64,000 bases of DNA, from contig NZ_WVEM01000011.1 of assembly GCF_009847015.1 (NCBI RefSeq), positions 62,001 through 126,000 on the forward strand, read 5' to 3'. The DNA is from Sunxiuqinia indica. GTDB taxonomy: Bacteria; Bacteroidota; Bacteroidia; Bacteroidales; Prolixibacteraceae. The position numbers and the translations under genes are program-made. The notes under the pieces were generated by a model. It did not search any database. It was not told the DNA's origin and was given only the letters and a program-made list of their open reading frames with translations. Below, piece after piece: positions 18,701 through 27,528 of the stretch. How positions within the stretch are numbered: the first letter of the stretch is position 1; each line of letters begins with the position of its first letter.

Positions 18701-21700
18701 TCAGGCTCGCCCACTTGGCAGGATGATTACTCCTATTTATGGACAAAATCCGGTGATGCCGGTTTTTCTGCAACAACACAAGATTTGTCTGGAGTCGAGC
18801 CCGGAACTTATGCTGTTAATGTTTCAAGTTCTTCGATGGGCGGCTGTGCGAGTAATGGTAGTTGGACTATTAATTACAGCGACACAACTGATCCAACTGC
18901 CGTTTGCCAGGATATAACAATTGCTCTTGATAATTCGGGTAATGCCACAATCACCCCGTCTCAAGTTGATAGTGGGAGCAATGATAACTGTACTCCTTCA
19001 GGTAGTCTGGGTTTGAGCCTGGATGTGAGTTCCTTTACATGTTCCGATTTGGGAAATAATACCGTTACACTAACCGTTACGGACGAAAGTGGTAATACGA
19101 CTACCTGTAGTTCTGTAGTCTCTGTTGTTGACACGGAAGCTCCAACTGCTATTTGCCAGGATATTTCCGTAACCATCGGTGCCGGCGGTCAGGCAACAGT
19201 TGCCGCAGCAGATGTTGACAATGGGAGTATGGATAATTGTACCTCTTCCGGCAACCTATTATTCAAGATTGATGGACAAGATCAGTTAACTTTTGACTGT
19301 GCGAATGTTGGAGTTAACACGGTTACGCTTTCTGTTGAAGACGAATCCGGAAATTCCAGTACATGCCAGGCACAAGTTACCATTGTCAATGCAGCACCGT
19401 CTTTTTCTTCATGTCCTGCGGATATCTCTGTTGATCTTACAAGTTCAGATGTCGGTGGATATTGGCAATACCGTAAACCGATTACGATAACGAATTCAGG
19501 AAGCACCTTAACGGACTATCAGGTTCGTGTTGACGTGCCGATGGAGACCGGTAAGATGAATGCGGATTTCTCCGATATTCGGTTTCGTGATTCTGATGGA
19601 TCTACGTCCCTGTCTTTTTGGCTTGAACAGCAAGACGGTTCAACTGCCGTTTTTTGGGTGAACGTTCCAAGTATTGGTGCTTCTAAAACGATCTATGTAC
19701 TTTATGGAAATTCAGTTGCGATATCGGCCAGCAACAGTTCAAATACCTTCATCTATTTTGATGATATGAATACAGCAACCGGTTGGAGTGATGTGGCTGA
19801 TGGTGGATCTGTAACTACAAATAGCTCGGAGTTTGGGTATAATGTTCTGGTCAAGCAAGATAATGACGATCCAAGTGGAGGTCAAAAAAGTATTGGAACA
19901 ACGATTTCCGATTTCAAATTGATTACCAGAGAGCAAAGAGCATCGACAGGACCGGCTGGAGCATCAAACGGTGGATCAATGGATCGCTACGGACTGGAGG
20001 ATGGTTCGGGAAATGGTTACACCCTGACCCGAAATGCAGATGTATCGTCAACTGGAACATTTGGGTTTGAGCGTCGTACCAATGGATCTGCGTCAGGCGG
20101 TAGTGCAAGCAATGTCTCTCAGCCACGAGATAACTGGTACATTACAGAATTGGAGAAAAATGGATCGGCGTTTTCGGTCAGAATTTATGAAGATAACCAC
20201 AGTAACCTACTGGGCTCTGAGTCGGGAAGTGACTCAAACCACAATACCTTTACGCATTTGACTGTGCGAGGGGGCCACTATTACTATATTGATTGGATGG
20301 CCGTTGCAAAAAGTACTTCTGCAGAACCTTCCCTGAGCCTAGGCGGCGAGGAGGTGCTTGGTGTGGCGTCTTGCGAAAAAGATGTTACTGTTCCGCTTCC
20401 TGCTGTTTTTGATGACACAGGTGTTTTTACCTTAACAAACGATTTTAGTGAAGGCCCTGATGCATCAGGAACTTATCCGGTTGGAACGACTACGGTTACT
20501 TTTACTGCAACAGATCCTTGTGGACTGACTGCAACCTGTTACCTGGATGTGACCGTAAACGATAAAATAGACCCGATAATTGCTTGTGGTGGCGACATTA
20601 CTGCTGATGCAACAGATAATCCACTGGCAATTCCTCAACCTTCGTTTGACGACAATTGCAGTGGGGCAGTTCTTACAAATGATTTTAACGGAACTGACGA
20701 TGCTAGTGGTGCTTATCCTGTTGGCACAACTACGGTTGTTTGGACGGTTACCGACGCAAGCGGGAATACAGCTACTTGTAGTTTTGATGTCACCATCGAT
20801 GAAGTTTGTGCCATTAGTGATGTGAGCTTTACCCCAATAACCTGTACCGGAGATGATGATGCTGCTATTCAGATTACGGCCACTGGATTTGGTCAGATTA
20901 ACTATAGTATTGATGATGGTGAAAGTTTTCAAGCTGGCAATACATTTTCTGACTTGGCAGCGGGAACTTATAACGTCCAGATAGCTGATGAGTCAGGTTG
21001 TACTACGACATGGCCAACTCCAATTATAATTTATGAGGCCAACGATTTTTCAGTGAGCGACTCTGTTACTAATGTCAGTTGCTATGGTAATTCGGATGGA
21101 GCCATTGATGCCACTTTAAATTCATACCTAACCAAATCAATTTATTTTGACGGTTCGGATGATTATATCGCATTGAATCAAAGTTATTCCGGCACATCAG
21201 CAATTTCAGCGATGACTGTTTGTGCCTGGGTAAAATGTGATCCGGGCGATGGGGGCTGGTCGGTGCTTGACTTTGACCGTTCTGAATATTTTAATGTTTC
21301 GCTGGGTGGAACAAACCGATCTGGCAGCACGGTTGAGTTTGCTACCAATTCAGATCTGGACAGCGGTATTGATGATATGACCGGAACCATCAATGTGAAA
21401 GATGGGCAATGGCACCACATCGCTGCAGTTTACGATGGAACCGATAAATATCTCTATGTTGATGGTGTGCTTGATAGTCAAAAAAGCAATCCCCACAACG
21501 GGCAACCATTGGGAAGTAACTTAACTCGCTACGGATTTATTGGTGATGGCTCTGAAGCTACTGGTTTTGATGGTGGCAGGAATAATGCGTACTATAAGGG
21601 GGGGATCGCTCAGGTAGATTTATGGGAGCGCGCATTGACCGCTGATGAGATTAAGCAGCGTATGCATTCGGAATTGATCGGTTTCGAAACAAATTTAGCG

Positions 21701-24346
21701 GGCAACTGGTCGATGGAGGAAGGAACAGGAACTTCTGTAAGCCCTCAGGGAGAAATGATTAACGGGCCAACATGGTCCGATGATATTCCCTATTCTTACT
21801 CATGGACAAAGCAAGGTGATGGATCTTTTTCTGCCAACACGTTAGATATCTCAGGATTATCAGCCGGAACCTACAATTTAACAGTAACTTTTGATGGAGC
21901 CTGTGTTAAAACTACATCGGTAGAAGTTACTGAACCTGATGAATTAGTGATTACTCCAACAATTAGCCAGATTAGTTGTGATGGCCTGGCTGATGGTGCT
22001 ATCGACATTACCGTAGCAGGAGGAACAGAACCGTATACTTTTGAATGGTCAACGCCGGATGGCAGCGGATTGGTTACCAGCGACGAGGATCAGACCGGAC
22101 TCGATGTTGGTACTTATGACGTGACTGTTACCGATGGCAACGGTTGTGTTGCAACTGGAAGTTATGCGATTACCGAACCACCTGTATACAGGATAATTGT
22201 TTCCGATCAAACCAATCCTTCAACCTGTGGCGGAAATGATGGTGTTATTGAGTTGTCATTACCCAATGTGCCTGATGGCCCGTATGATATTACATACGAT
22301 GCCGGAACTTTCACGGGAGTATCAGTGTCTGGCGAACTGGCAACAATAAGTGATTTGTCTGCCGGAGCTTACAATAATCTGCGTCTGACTGTTGGAACTT
22401 GTGTGACTTCGGATGATCCGGATGTAGTTTTGACTGACCCTCCAACGCCGGACATAACTGAATTGGCGCTTTCTTTTTCAGGAGGCAATGATGTTTGCTT
22501 AGATGCTACGGCTACGATTGAGGTTACATCTTCCTCACTCGCCGATGGAACTTACACGCTGACTTACGATTTAAGTGCACCAAACGAATCAACAGGCGAA
22601 ACGGCAACACTGGTTTTTGCCACAGGATCGGGTTCGTTTACTACGACTGCATTGGCCAATACCGGCACAACAATCCTTTCAATTACAGCTATCGAGTCGA
22701 ATGGATGTTCGATTGCCGCATCTGCCAGTGTTGATATCCTTGTTGATATTACTCCTCCGGTTATTGCGACTTGCCCTGCTGATGACAATTTAGCCTGTGT
22801 TGAAGAAACGAATGCTGCTCCTTATGTGGGAGCGACCAACTATGCTGAATTTGTTGCAGCCGGAGGCTCTGTTTCCGACAACTGTACAATCGGAACAAAC
22901 TTAATTGTTGAATTTTCGGATGTCACTGACAAGAAAGATGAAACCAACAGCTGTGAAGTCAAACGGACTTATACGATAACCGATGAAGCCGGGAACTCAC
23001 AGACCTGCACACAAACGTTTACGATTACCGATTCAACACCACCTGTTATTCAGGATTGTCCGGTTGATATCATCGATTTTGCAGATAGCAATTGCGAGAA
23101 GGTAATGAGCATCACTGCCCCAGTTAGTTTCACTGATGGTTGTGGTTTTGGCGATCTTACCGTTTATCATGAATATACGATCAATACCATAACTGTAAAT
23201 GGAACCGGGGATCTTGTTGATGTCGCTTTCCCAAAAGGAACCACAGTAGTTACCTGGAGTTTTGAAGACGAATGCGGAAACATAGGAACTTGTGAAACAG
23301 AGGTTACAATCAATGACGTTACGGAACCAACTGCAAGCACTCCTGCTAATCAGGATTTGGATGCAGCCGGTGGTTGTTCTGTTTTAATTCCAGATTATTC
23401 TTCCCTGCTAAATGACTTATCCGACAATTGCGATCCTTCACCAAGTATCACTCAGGAGCCAATAATTGGAACTGAGGTTTTTGCTGATACTGATATCAAA
23501 CTGGTTTTTACCGATGCGTCGGGTAATAAAGATTCGGTCACTTTTACAGCGATTTTAACCAATCTCGCTCCATTAACAATATCCGGAATGACATACGATG
23601 GAGGGCAGTCGGGAACAGGAGAAGTGGGATCGGGGCAAAAACCATTCATCACGTCAACCCACACTTACGTGGTTGATGCAAGCGAATTAAATCCAGTGAA
23701 TTACACGTACACCTGGTTAGTTTTGGATCAGTCGGGTACGGATGTAACCGCTTCAATTTCCTTTAACAATACGGAGCAAACGAGCGGGGATATTCTTTTT
23801 GAAGAAGCTTCTGTTGCTAGCGGAAATACCTACACCATTCGGGTGATTAAGGAACAAAATAGCGGCAACTGCTCCGCTGTTTTCGAGTTTGATGTTGAGG
23901 TGCAGGAGACCGATTTCAACTCAGGTGTGAGCCCCTTGGGAGACAGTTGCCAGGATGGAGGAACCGGAACAACGACAGTTGTTTTTTGGGATGTTGACTT
24001 TACAGGTGGTGTTGAACCGTATGCGTTCGACTTTACGGTTTCGGATGGTACAAATGGCTGTACGGGAAGTGTATCCAATTTATATACAAGCGATAGTCAG
24101 TCAATAAGTACGTCGGAGAGTTGTAATGGAACCTATGTTGTATCGGTTACAAAAACTTCCGGAGAACCTGCGGTGCAAGTTGCCTTTATTTTTACCAATC
24201 AAGCAGGAATAGACAAAGATTTTAACCTGACCATTGATTCTGCAACTGATAATTTCAGCATAACCAAACAAACAAGCAATACCGACGAAAATGATGATGT
24301 AACATTTTGGGGTGTGCCAAACACCTCGGAGATTACAACAGACTAA
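15746..24346 (+). CDS. Giant multidomain surface protein (SprB, HYR, LamG, Gly-rich)
   Basis: An exported adhesin-like protein of 2866 residues. Order by reading: unusually long leader with a hydrophobic core (about 35-60); a WNDPATW head module (63-76) leading to a beta-solenoid-like stretch of GG-D/NNG repeats (85-332); a Gly-rich domain opening FTVPDGVTSITVEAWGAGG (387-590); SprB repeats (597-747); an SprB repeat split by a LamG/concanavalin domain (771-1045); HYR repeats (1045-1222); a HYR repeat split by a DUF2341 domain (1218-1605); HYR and SprB-like repeats (1605-1768); a second LamG-split SprB repeat (1771-2065); a plain SprB (2070-2147); Ig-like and HYR repeats (2149-2609); and a PFxxxxHxY module (about 2629-2724). 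The ATG at 15746 is preferred over a GTG 14 codons earlier because it lies nearer the leader. It has no T9SS sorting domain at its C-terminus, odd for this class. First of a five-gene set ending in PorP/SprF and OmpA genes. Confidence 0.88.
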   Translation: MINPKNRYRLFFFLTRYFFFSVDSSSEQPYSCGQSQFKIAVVIFSFIILVLFPLAGFSASYSSVQSGDWNDPATWGGSGIPVSGDDVRINSGDEVTYSGDLNWTSGIISGNIDLIVTGDFSMSGGAFSVWSTLSVQVGGDFTYSIGSFPMNNGYFLQVDGSFTSTTGGLSNNSTNTITIGENVTVDGDIILNNGAITIGGNMTSTNGKVEVNNNSSLTIGGDLQVASSIKLNNGTLYVDGNSSATSLEVNNGSTFFSGQDLAIGNSIAVNGGVIDVNGGLSTSDITLNNRSIIAIDGDLIKDGNITINSGSSNLVVAGSFVSRGGGTTIYNNGGFYVFQVLDETSSQANCQAGCFPQEICNTCQIKSYAEWTIDSSPAEDYLDPHGGIFYSSGTFTVPDGVTSITVEAWGAGGGGASSTGSKGGGGGGGGAYALATIPVNSAQSYPVAIGAGGNSGSSGGNTYFNNGDEVKAAGGSVGNFASGGPGGSIAASVVNGTATAIYAGGNGGVANNAGGGGGGSAFTNSVGGNGGDSSGNAKGTGGGGTGDGGDGGDRNNIGDPGSFPGGGGGGAGRDGGAGGSGADGLMIISWIEPGFELARSSQQNVTCNGGSDGEATVLVNDGTNPYDYVWRNSSDVEVRSNLNSSNAEDTATGLIADDYTVTVTDNDGFSSSIIVSISEPSVLSAVIGSSSASCGSSDGSLSLTSPSGGSGNYEYSINGGGSWQSSNSFTGLSAGTYNVQIRDASIPTCVQVLNTNYSLTSAGISIPLLAGANTVECQNSLNGTIDLTVPYPIQFNNPDYIDLGNMLMSNLSQFTLEGWIKVDLSTIGSRISLFGQNDAIEFGFSNSSTLDCWTASGGSVSTNVYPSDNAWHHVAAVGDGSTIILYIDGTSVATGGNSTGNYGSNTNYSSKIGAGVWDPTGGSFPGQMIKVGFWNSDLSSGEIGNLASGFYQYTGSESGLLAGFNFYDGSGTALTSVPAGNDGAFSGSPTWQDDYSYLWTKSGDAGFSATTQDLSGVEPGTYAVNVSSSSMGGCASNGSWTINYSDTTDPTAVCQDITIALDNSGNATITPSQVDSGSNDNCTPSGSLGLSLDVSSFTCSDLGNNTVTLTVTDESGNTTTCSSVVSVVDTEAPTAICQDISVTIGAGGQATVAAADVDNGSMDNCTSSGNLLFKIDGQDQLTFDCANVGVNTVTLSVEDESGNSSTCQAQVTIVNAAPSFSSCPADISVDLTSSDVGGYWQYRKPITITNSGSTLTDYQVRVDVPMETGKMNADFSDIRFRDSDGSTSLSFWLEQQDGSTAVFWVNVPSIGASKTIYVLYGNSVAISASNSSNTFIYFDDMNTATGWSDVADGGSVTTNSSEFGYNVLVKQDNDDPSGGQKSIGTTISDFKLITREQRASTGPAGASNGGSMDRYGLEDGSGNGYTLTRNADVSSTGTFGFERRTNGSASGGSASNVSQPRDNWYITELEKNGSAFSVRIYEDNHSNLLGSESGSDSNHNTFTHLTVRGGHYYYIDWMAVAKSTSAEPSLSLGGEEVLGVASCEKDVTVPLPAVFDDTGVFTLTNDFSEGPDASGTYPVGTTTVTFTATDPCGLTATCYLDVTVNDKIDPIIACGGDITADATDNPLAIPQPSFDDNCSGAVLTNDFNGTDDASGAYPVGTTTVVWTVTDASGNTATCSFDVTIDEVCAISDVSFTPITCTGDDDAAIQITATGFGQINYSIDDGESFQAGNTFSDLAAGTYNVQIADESGCTTTWPTPIIIYEANDFSVSDSVTNVSCYGNSDGAIDATLNSYLTKSIYFDGSDDYIALNQSYSGTSAISAMTVCAWVKCDPGDGGWSVLDFDRSEYFNVSLGGTNRSGSTVEFATNSDLDSGIDDMTGTINVKDGQWHHIAAVYDGTDKYLYVDGVLDSQKSNPHNGQPLGSNLTRYGFIGDGSEATGFDGGRNNAYYKGGIAQVDLWERALTADEIKQRMHSELIGFETNLAGNWSMEEGTGTSVSPQGEMINGPTWSDDIPYSYSWTKQGDGSFSANTLDISGLSAGTYNLTVTFDGACVKTTSVEVTEPDELVITPTISQISCDGLADGAIDITVAGGTEPYTFEWSTPDGSGLVTSDEDQTGLDVGTYDVTVTDGNGCVATGSYAITEPPVYRIIVSDQTNPSTCGGNDGVIELSLPNVPDGPYDITYDAGTFTGVSVSGELATISDLSAGAYNNLRLTVGTCVTSDDPDVVLTDPPTPDITELALSFSGGNDVCLDATATIEVTSSSLADGTYTLTYDLSAPNESTGETATLVFATGSGSFTTTALANTGTTILSITAIESNGCSIAASASVDILVDITPPVIATCPADDNLACVEETNAAPYVGATNYAEFVAAGGSVSDNCTIGTNLIVEFSDVTDKKDETNSCEVKRTYTITDEAGNSQTCTQTFTITDSTPPVIQDCPVDIIDFADSNCEKVMSITAPVSFTDGCGFGDLTVYHEYTINTITVNGTGDLVDVAFPKGTTVVTWSFEDECGNIGTCETEVTINDVTEPTASTPANQDLDAAGGCSVLIPDYSSLLNDLSDNCDPSPSITQEPIIGTEVFADTDIKLVFTDASGNKDSVTFTAILTNLAPLTISGMTYDGGQSGTGEVGSGQKPFITSTHTYVVDASELNPVNYTYTWLVLDQSGTDVTASISFNNTEQTSGDILFEEASVASGNTYTIRVIKEQNSGNCSAVFEFDVEVQETDFNSGVSPLGDSCQDGGTGTTTVVFWDVDFTGGVEPYAFDFTVSDGTNGCTGSVSNLYTSDSQSISTSESCNGTYVVSVTKTSGEPAVQVAFIFTNQAGIDKDFNLTIDSATDNFSITKQTSNTDENDDVTFWGVPNTSEITTD

Positions 24347-24407
24347 TATATAGATAATTGAAAATAGAATTTATAAAAATTAAATGTTAACCTTAAATTT
24401 TACTAAA

Positions 24408-25367
24408 ATGAAAAAGTTATTTACGTTATTAAGCCTATTTGTTTTAATAGGCATGAGTGCAAGCGTTTTTGCACAAACTGATTCTGGGACGACTCCTTTT
24501 GTTGGTAGTGTTCATAATTACCAAATTAATGAGGTTTCTGGCTCAAGTGTGACCTATACTTGGACAGTTACAACTCAAGCTGATTTAGGTGGAACAAATT
24601 TACTCACCGCGGGAACCGTTGTTTCAGGTTCTTCTGCAACGAATTCAATTGAGCTTACGTGGTTAGCTCCAGATGTGACAAATGATCAAATTTATTATTT
24701 GCATGTTGATGTTCAAGATGACAATGAATGTAAAAATCACAAGGTTATGGCAATTCAACCTGTTAATAACTTTAATTTAGAGATTGTTAACGCTGAAAGC
24801 GATGGAACTGAGATGACATCTACTGATGCGACTAATTATGCTATTTGTGCCCCTGATATCGCTTCTATTGAGTGGAATGGAACGGATGGTGGTGCTGGTT
24901 CTGTAACTGCAGGAAATGCTACTGATTTTGACTATGCATATGGCTCAAGAGTGTTCTATTACAAAATTACAGTAGATGGAATCAATTTAGCAACGACTAG
25001 CTGGACTCCTCACTTTGATGTAACTCAAGTTGCAGGAACAAACGCTGATGTTGCTGTTGATTATTATATTGGAGCAGATCTTACATCTCCAACATGGGTA
25101 ACTGAAACATTGGCAGTTGGTAGTGATCAATTTGTTGCAGTTGGAACAGACGAAGGAACTCTTTGGGTGAGGATTACTGTTGACAATAAAACAGGGACTC
25201 CTTCTACTGCGAATGAAAATACTCCAAACGACAATGTTTTCACTTGTACTTTGACAAATGATAGTGAGGATGAAAACGGCAATAATCCGGTTGATTTAGG
25301 AAATGGTTCGACAATCCAAACTCAGACTGCTCGTCCAAATACTGGAACAATACAGGCTATAGACTAA
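24408..25367 (+). CDS. Exported protein sharing a module with the giant adhesin
   Basis: A 319-residue secreted protein of unknown family. A clear signal peptide (MKKLFTLLSLFVLIGMSASVFAQ) fixes the ATG at 24408; an upstream ATG at 24384 would place eight residues before it. Mature residues open with TPFVGSVHNYQIN and then TYTWTV, an Ig/PKD-like pattern also found near the C-terminus of the giant protein and at the N-terminus of the next protein. The rest is acidic, Thr/Asn-rich and beta-like, with no membrane segment and no T9SS sorting domain. Position between a SprB-like giant and a PorP/SprF partner recalls the accessory genes of gliding-adhesin operons; a structural or adaptor role is inferred. 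Confidence 0.85.
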   Translation: MKKLFTLLSLFVLIGMSASVFAQTDSGTTPFVGSVHNYQINEVSGSSVTYTWTVTTQADLGGTNLLTAGTVVSGSSATNSIELTWLAPDVTNDQIYYLHVDVQDDNECKNHKVMAIQPVNNFNLEIVNAESDGTEMTSTDATNYAICAPDIASIEWNGTDGGAGSVTAGNATDFDYAYGSRVFYYKITVDGINLATTSWTPHFDVTQVAGTNADVAVDYYIGADLTSPTWVTETLAVGSDQFVAVGTDEGTLWVRITVDNKTGTPSTANENTPNDNVFTCTLTNDSEDENGNNPVDLGNGSTIQTQTARPNTGTIQAID

Positions 25368-25387
25368 TCTTTTACCGGATTAGTTAA

Positions 25388-27391
25388 GTGAAAAATAGTA
25401 TCCTGTTGATAATCTTATCATTAGCCGTCACATGTGTGGCGGCTCAGGATGCTATTTCCCCTTTTGTGGGGGGGGCACATACTTATCAAGTTGAAAACCA
25501 TACTGGAAGTAGTTATGAATGGCAGGTGTACGATGCGTTAAATCCATTGTCGTCGGCTGCTTCTTCGAGCTATAATTTCATTTCTGTAAATACGAGCTCA
25601 ACCATAGAAGTACAATGGTTGATGGAAGGTATTTATTATTTAACCGTAACTGAATTCAGTACTGACGGTTGCTCAAATTTAAAAGCTATCCGGATTGAAG
25701 TTACTCCCAATAATCTCGGCTTTTCAATCGCTAATTCAACCACAACCCAGTGTTATCAGGAAACTGACAATTCGATTACTGTAGATGTCTCTTTTGATGA
25801 TGGGAGCGGGAATTCCTGGAGTCAGGATCGTTTTCCGGCTGAAGTTGCTTATGCTGTAAATGGTGTTCAGCAGCCTATTCAAACGGTTGAATATTCGAGC
25901 CGGCAATTGCGGGTTAGCGACAATTTGTTTTCGGCAAGTCCGAATGCAAATACGACAGTTACAATTACCTTATTAGAAATTACCGATGCTTTGGGAATTA
26001 CTGCAGAGGCCGAACCCGGACAAAATACGCAGACAACGACGATTCAGTCTACCCCAAGCATCGATTTTGATACCGATCCGATTCAAACGCCGGAAGGAAC
26101 AATTGCGTCCTATTCCGCAACCGGGTTAGCTGCTTATACTTACCATTGGTCGATACAAAAACCAGGTGGTACAATTCTGGAGCTAAGCTCCGAAACAACT
26201 GCAACTGAAGAAATTGACTGGAACCAACCGGGCATTCATGTTTTAAGTGTTGAAGCGACGAATGCAGAGGGCTGTCAGTCCGAAACGTTGTCAAAAACGA
26301 TAACTGTTATTTCCAACGATAATTTACCAGTTGCCTATATTGCAGCCGATACCGTTTTGGCCGGAAGTTGCTTGCCGGTTCAGATAGATGCAAGCGGCAG
26401 CTATGGTCAGCAACCGATTCAATACCAATGGGAGCCGAATACTTATTTAGATGATGCCCAAAGTTCCACGCCTGAATTTACGGCAGGGCGGTCGACAAAT
26501 TATGTGTTGACGGTTACTGATTCGAATGGTTTTTCAGCTAAAGACACCGTTTTTGTGCAAGTTGCAAGTTCTCCTGAAATCGTTATGGACAGGCAGGTAT
26601 TTGTAAATAGCCCTACCGATGTGATTATGCTCGACGCTTCATCCAGTCTTGGCGAGGATTTATCTTATAACTGGTGGACCGAAGGCGATGAGCTGATTAT
26701 TAACGGAGCTCAATCTGCTACTCCACAAGTATCGGGAATGGGGACTTATTATTTGGAGATCTCTGATCAGTTTGGTTGTTCGGTTTTAGATTCGGTGAAT
26801 GTCGGATTGCTCGTTCAGGTGACCGCGTTTAATGATACCGTGGGGGTTCTCGTGAATACCTTTGCTGATATCAACGTCTTACGAAATGATATGCCTCAAG
26901 GGCAACTCGACCCTGAGTCGGTGACCATTGTAATGCCTCCTGATCATGGTGTTGCTGTTGTTTCGTCCGATTCAATAATCACTTACACGCCCGATCAATA
27001 CTATGTGGGGCAGGATAATTTTATTTATGCAGTCTGCGATTTTTCGAATCAGTGCGATGAAGCCACCGTATTGGTCATGATAACCGATGATGAATTGTTT
27101 GTACCGAACGCATTTTCGCCCAATGGAGACGGCATTAACGATTATTTCGAGATAAAAGGAATTGGTCAGTACGAACAGGTGAGTATGAAAATATTTAACC
27201 GGTGGGGAAATCTGGTTTACCAATCTGCAAACTATGGAATGGGAATTAGTCGCGATGGCTTTTGGGATGGTACTGTCAATAAAGGGATACGAACCGGAAG
27301 TGGACAGGTACCGGCAGGAACCTATTACTACATCCTTGATTTAGGAGTAGGGAATGAAAAAATTAATGGATACATCTATGTGGAACGCTAG
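25388..27391 (+). CDS. Ig/PKD-rich protein with type-B T9SS sorting domain
   Basis: A 667-residue cell-surface or secreted protein. Order: signal peptide (start GTG 25388, ending VAAQ near residue 20); the shared module SPFVGGAHTYQV (23-34) with EWQV; PKD/Ig-like domains (about 210-395); a cadherin-like Big_9-type domain (about 478-565) with VTAFNDTVGVLVNT and YTPDQYYVGQDNF; and a gliding-motility-associated C-terminal domain (573-667) opening FVPNAFSPNGDGINDYFEI and ending GYIYVER. That last domain is the type-B signal for export through T9SS, usually with a cognate PorP/SprF, which is the very next gene. It is the only protein of the three adhesin-locus secretory proteins that carries a sorting signal. 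Confidence 0.93.
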   Translation: MKNSILLIILSLAVTCVAAQDAISPFVGGAHTYQVENHTGSSYEWQVYDALNPLSSAASSSYNFISVNTSSTIEVQWLMEGIYYLTVTEFSTDGCSNLKAIRIEVTPNNLGFSIANSTTTQCYQETDNSITVDVSFDDGSGNSWSQDRFPAEVAYAVNGVQQPIQTVEYSSRQLRVSDNLFSASPNANTTVTITLLEITDALGITAEAEPGQNTQTTTIQSTPSIDFDTDPIQTPEGTIASYSATGLAAYTYHWSIQKPGGTILELSSETTATEEIDWNQPGIHVLSVEATNAEGCQSETLSKTITVISNDNLPVAYIAADTVLAGSCLPVQIDASGSYGQQPIQYQWEPNTYLDDAQSSTPEFTAGRSTNYVLTVTDSNGFSAKDTVFVQVASSPEIVMDRQVFVNSPTDVIMLDASSSLGEDLSYNWWTEGDELIINGAQSATPQVSGMGTYYLEISDQFGCSVLDSVNVGLLVQVTAFNDTVGVLVNTFADINVLRNDMPQGQLDPESVTIVMPPDHGVAVVSSDSIITYTPDQYYVGQDNFIYAVCDFSNQCDEATVLVMITDDELFVPNAFSPNGDGINDYFEIKGIGQYEQVSMKIFNRWGNLVYQSANYGMGISRDGFWDGTVNKGIRTGSGQVPAGTYYYILDLGVGNEKINGYIYVER

Positions 27392-27496
27392 AAGAAGATA
27401 TTATTTTTCGAGATTATCGTTGAAAGCATATTTGAGCGCAGGATGTATTTATAACTTTTGTTTTGATGTTTAAAATTTTGATGAATAGATTAATTG

Positions 27497-27504
27497 TAAT
27501 TTTG
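27497..27504 (+). promoter_or_regulatory. Candidate -7 box for PorP/SprF gene
   Basis: TAATTTTG fits TAnnTTTG, 24 bp before the ATG. TTTG lies 16 bp upstream (27477-27480), slightly short of the usual spacing. It suggests the last two genes can be transcribed separately. Confidence 0.4.
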
Positions 27505-27528
27505 ATCGCTTTGTAGTCCGATGTATTG

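Noticed and set aside
18061-18880. LamG region as a separate gene fusion or frameshift
   Set aside because: The frame is continuous and SprB sequence resumes on the other side, so the nesting is better explained as domain architecture.
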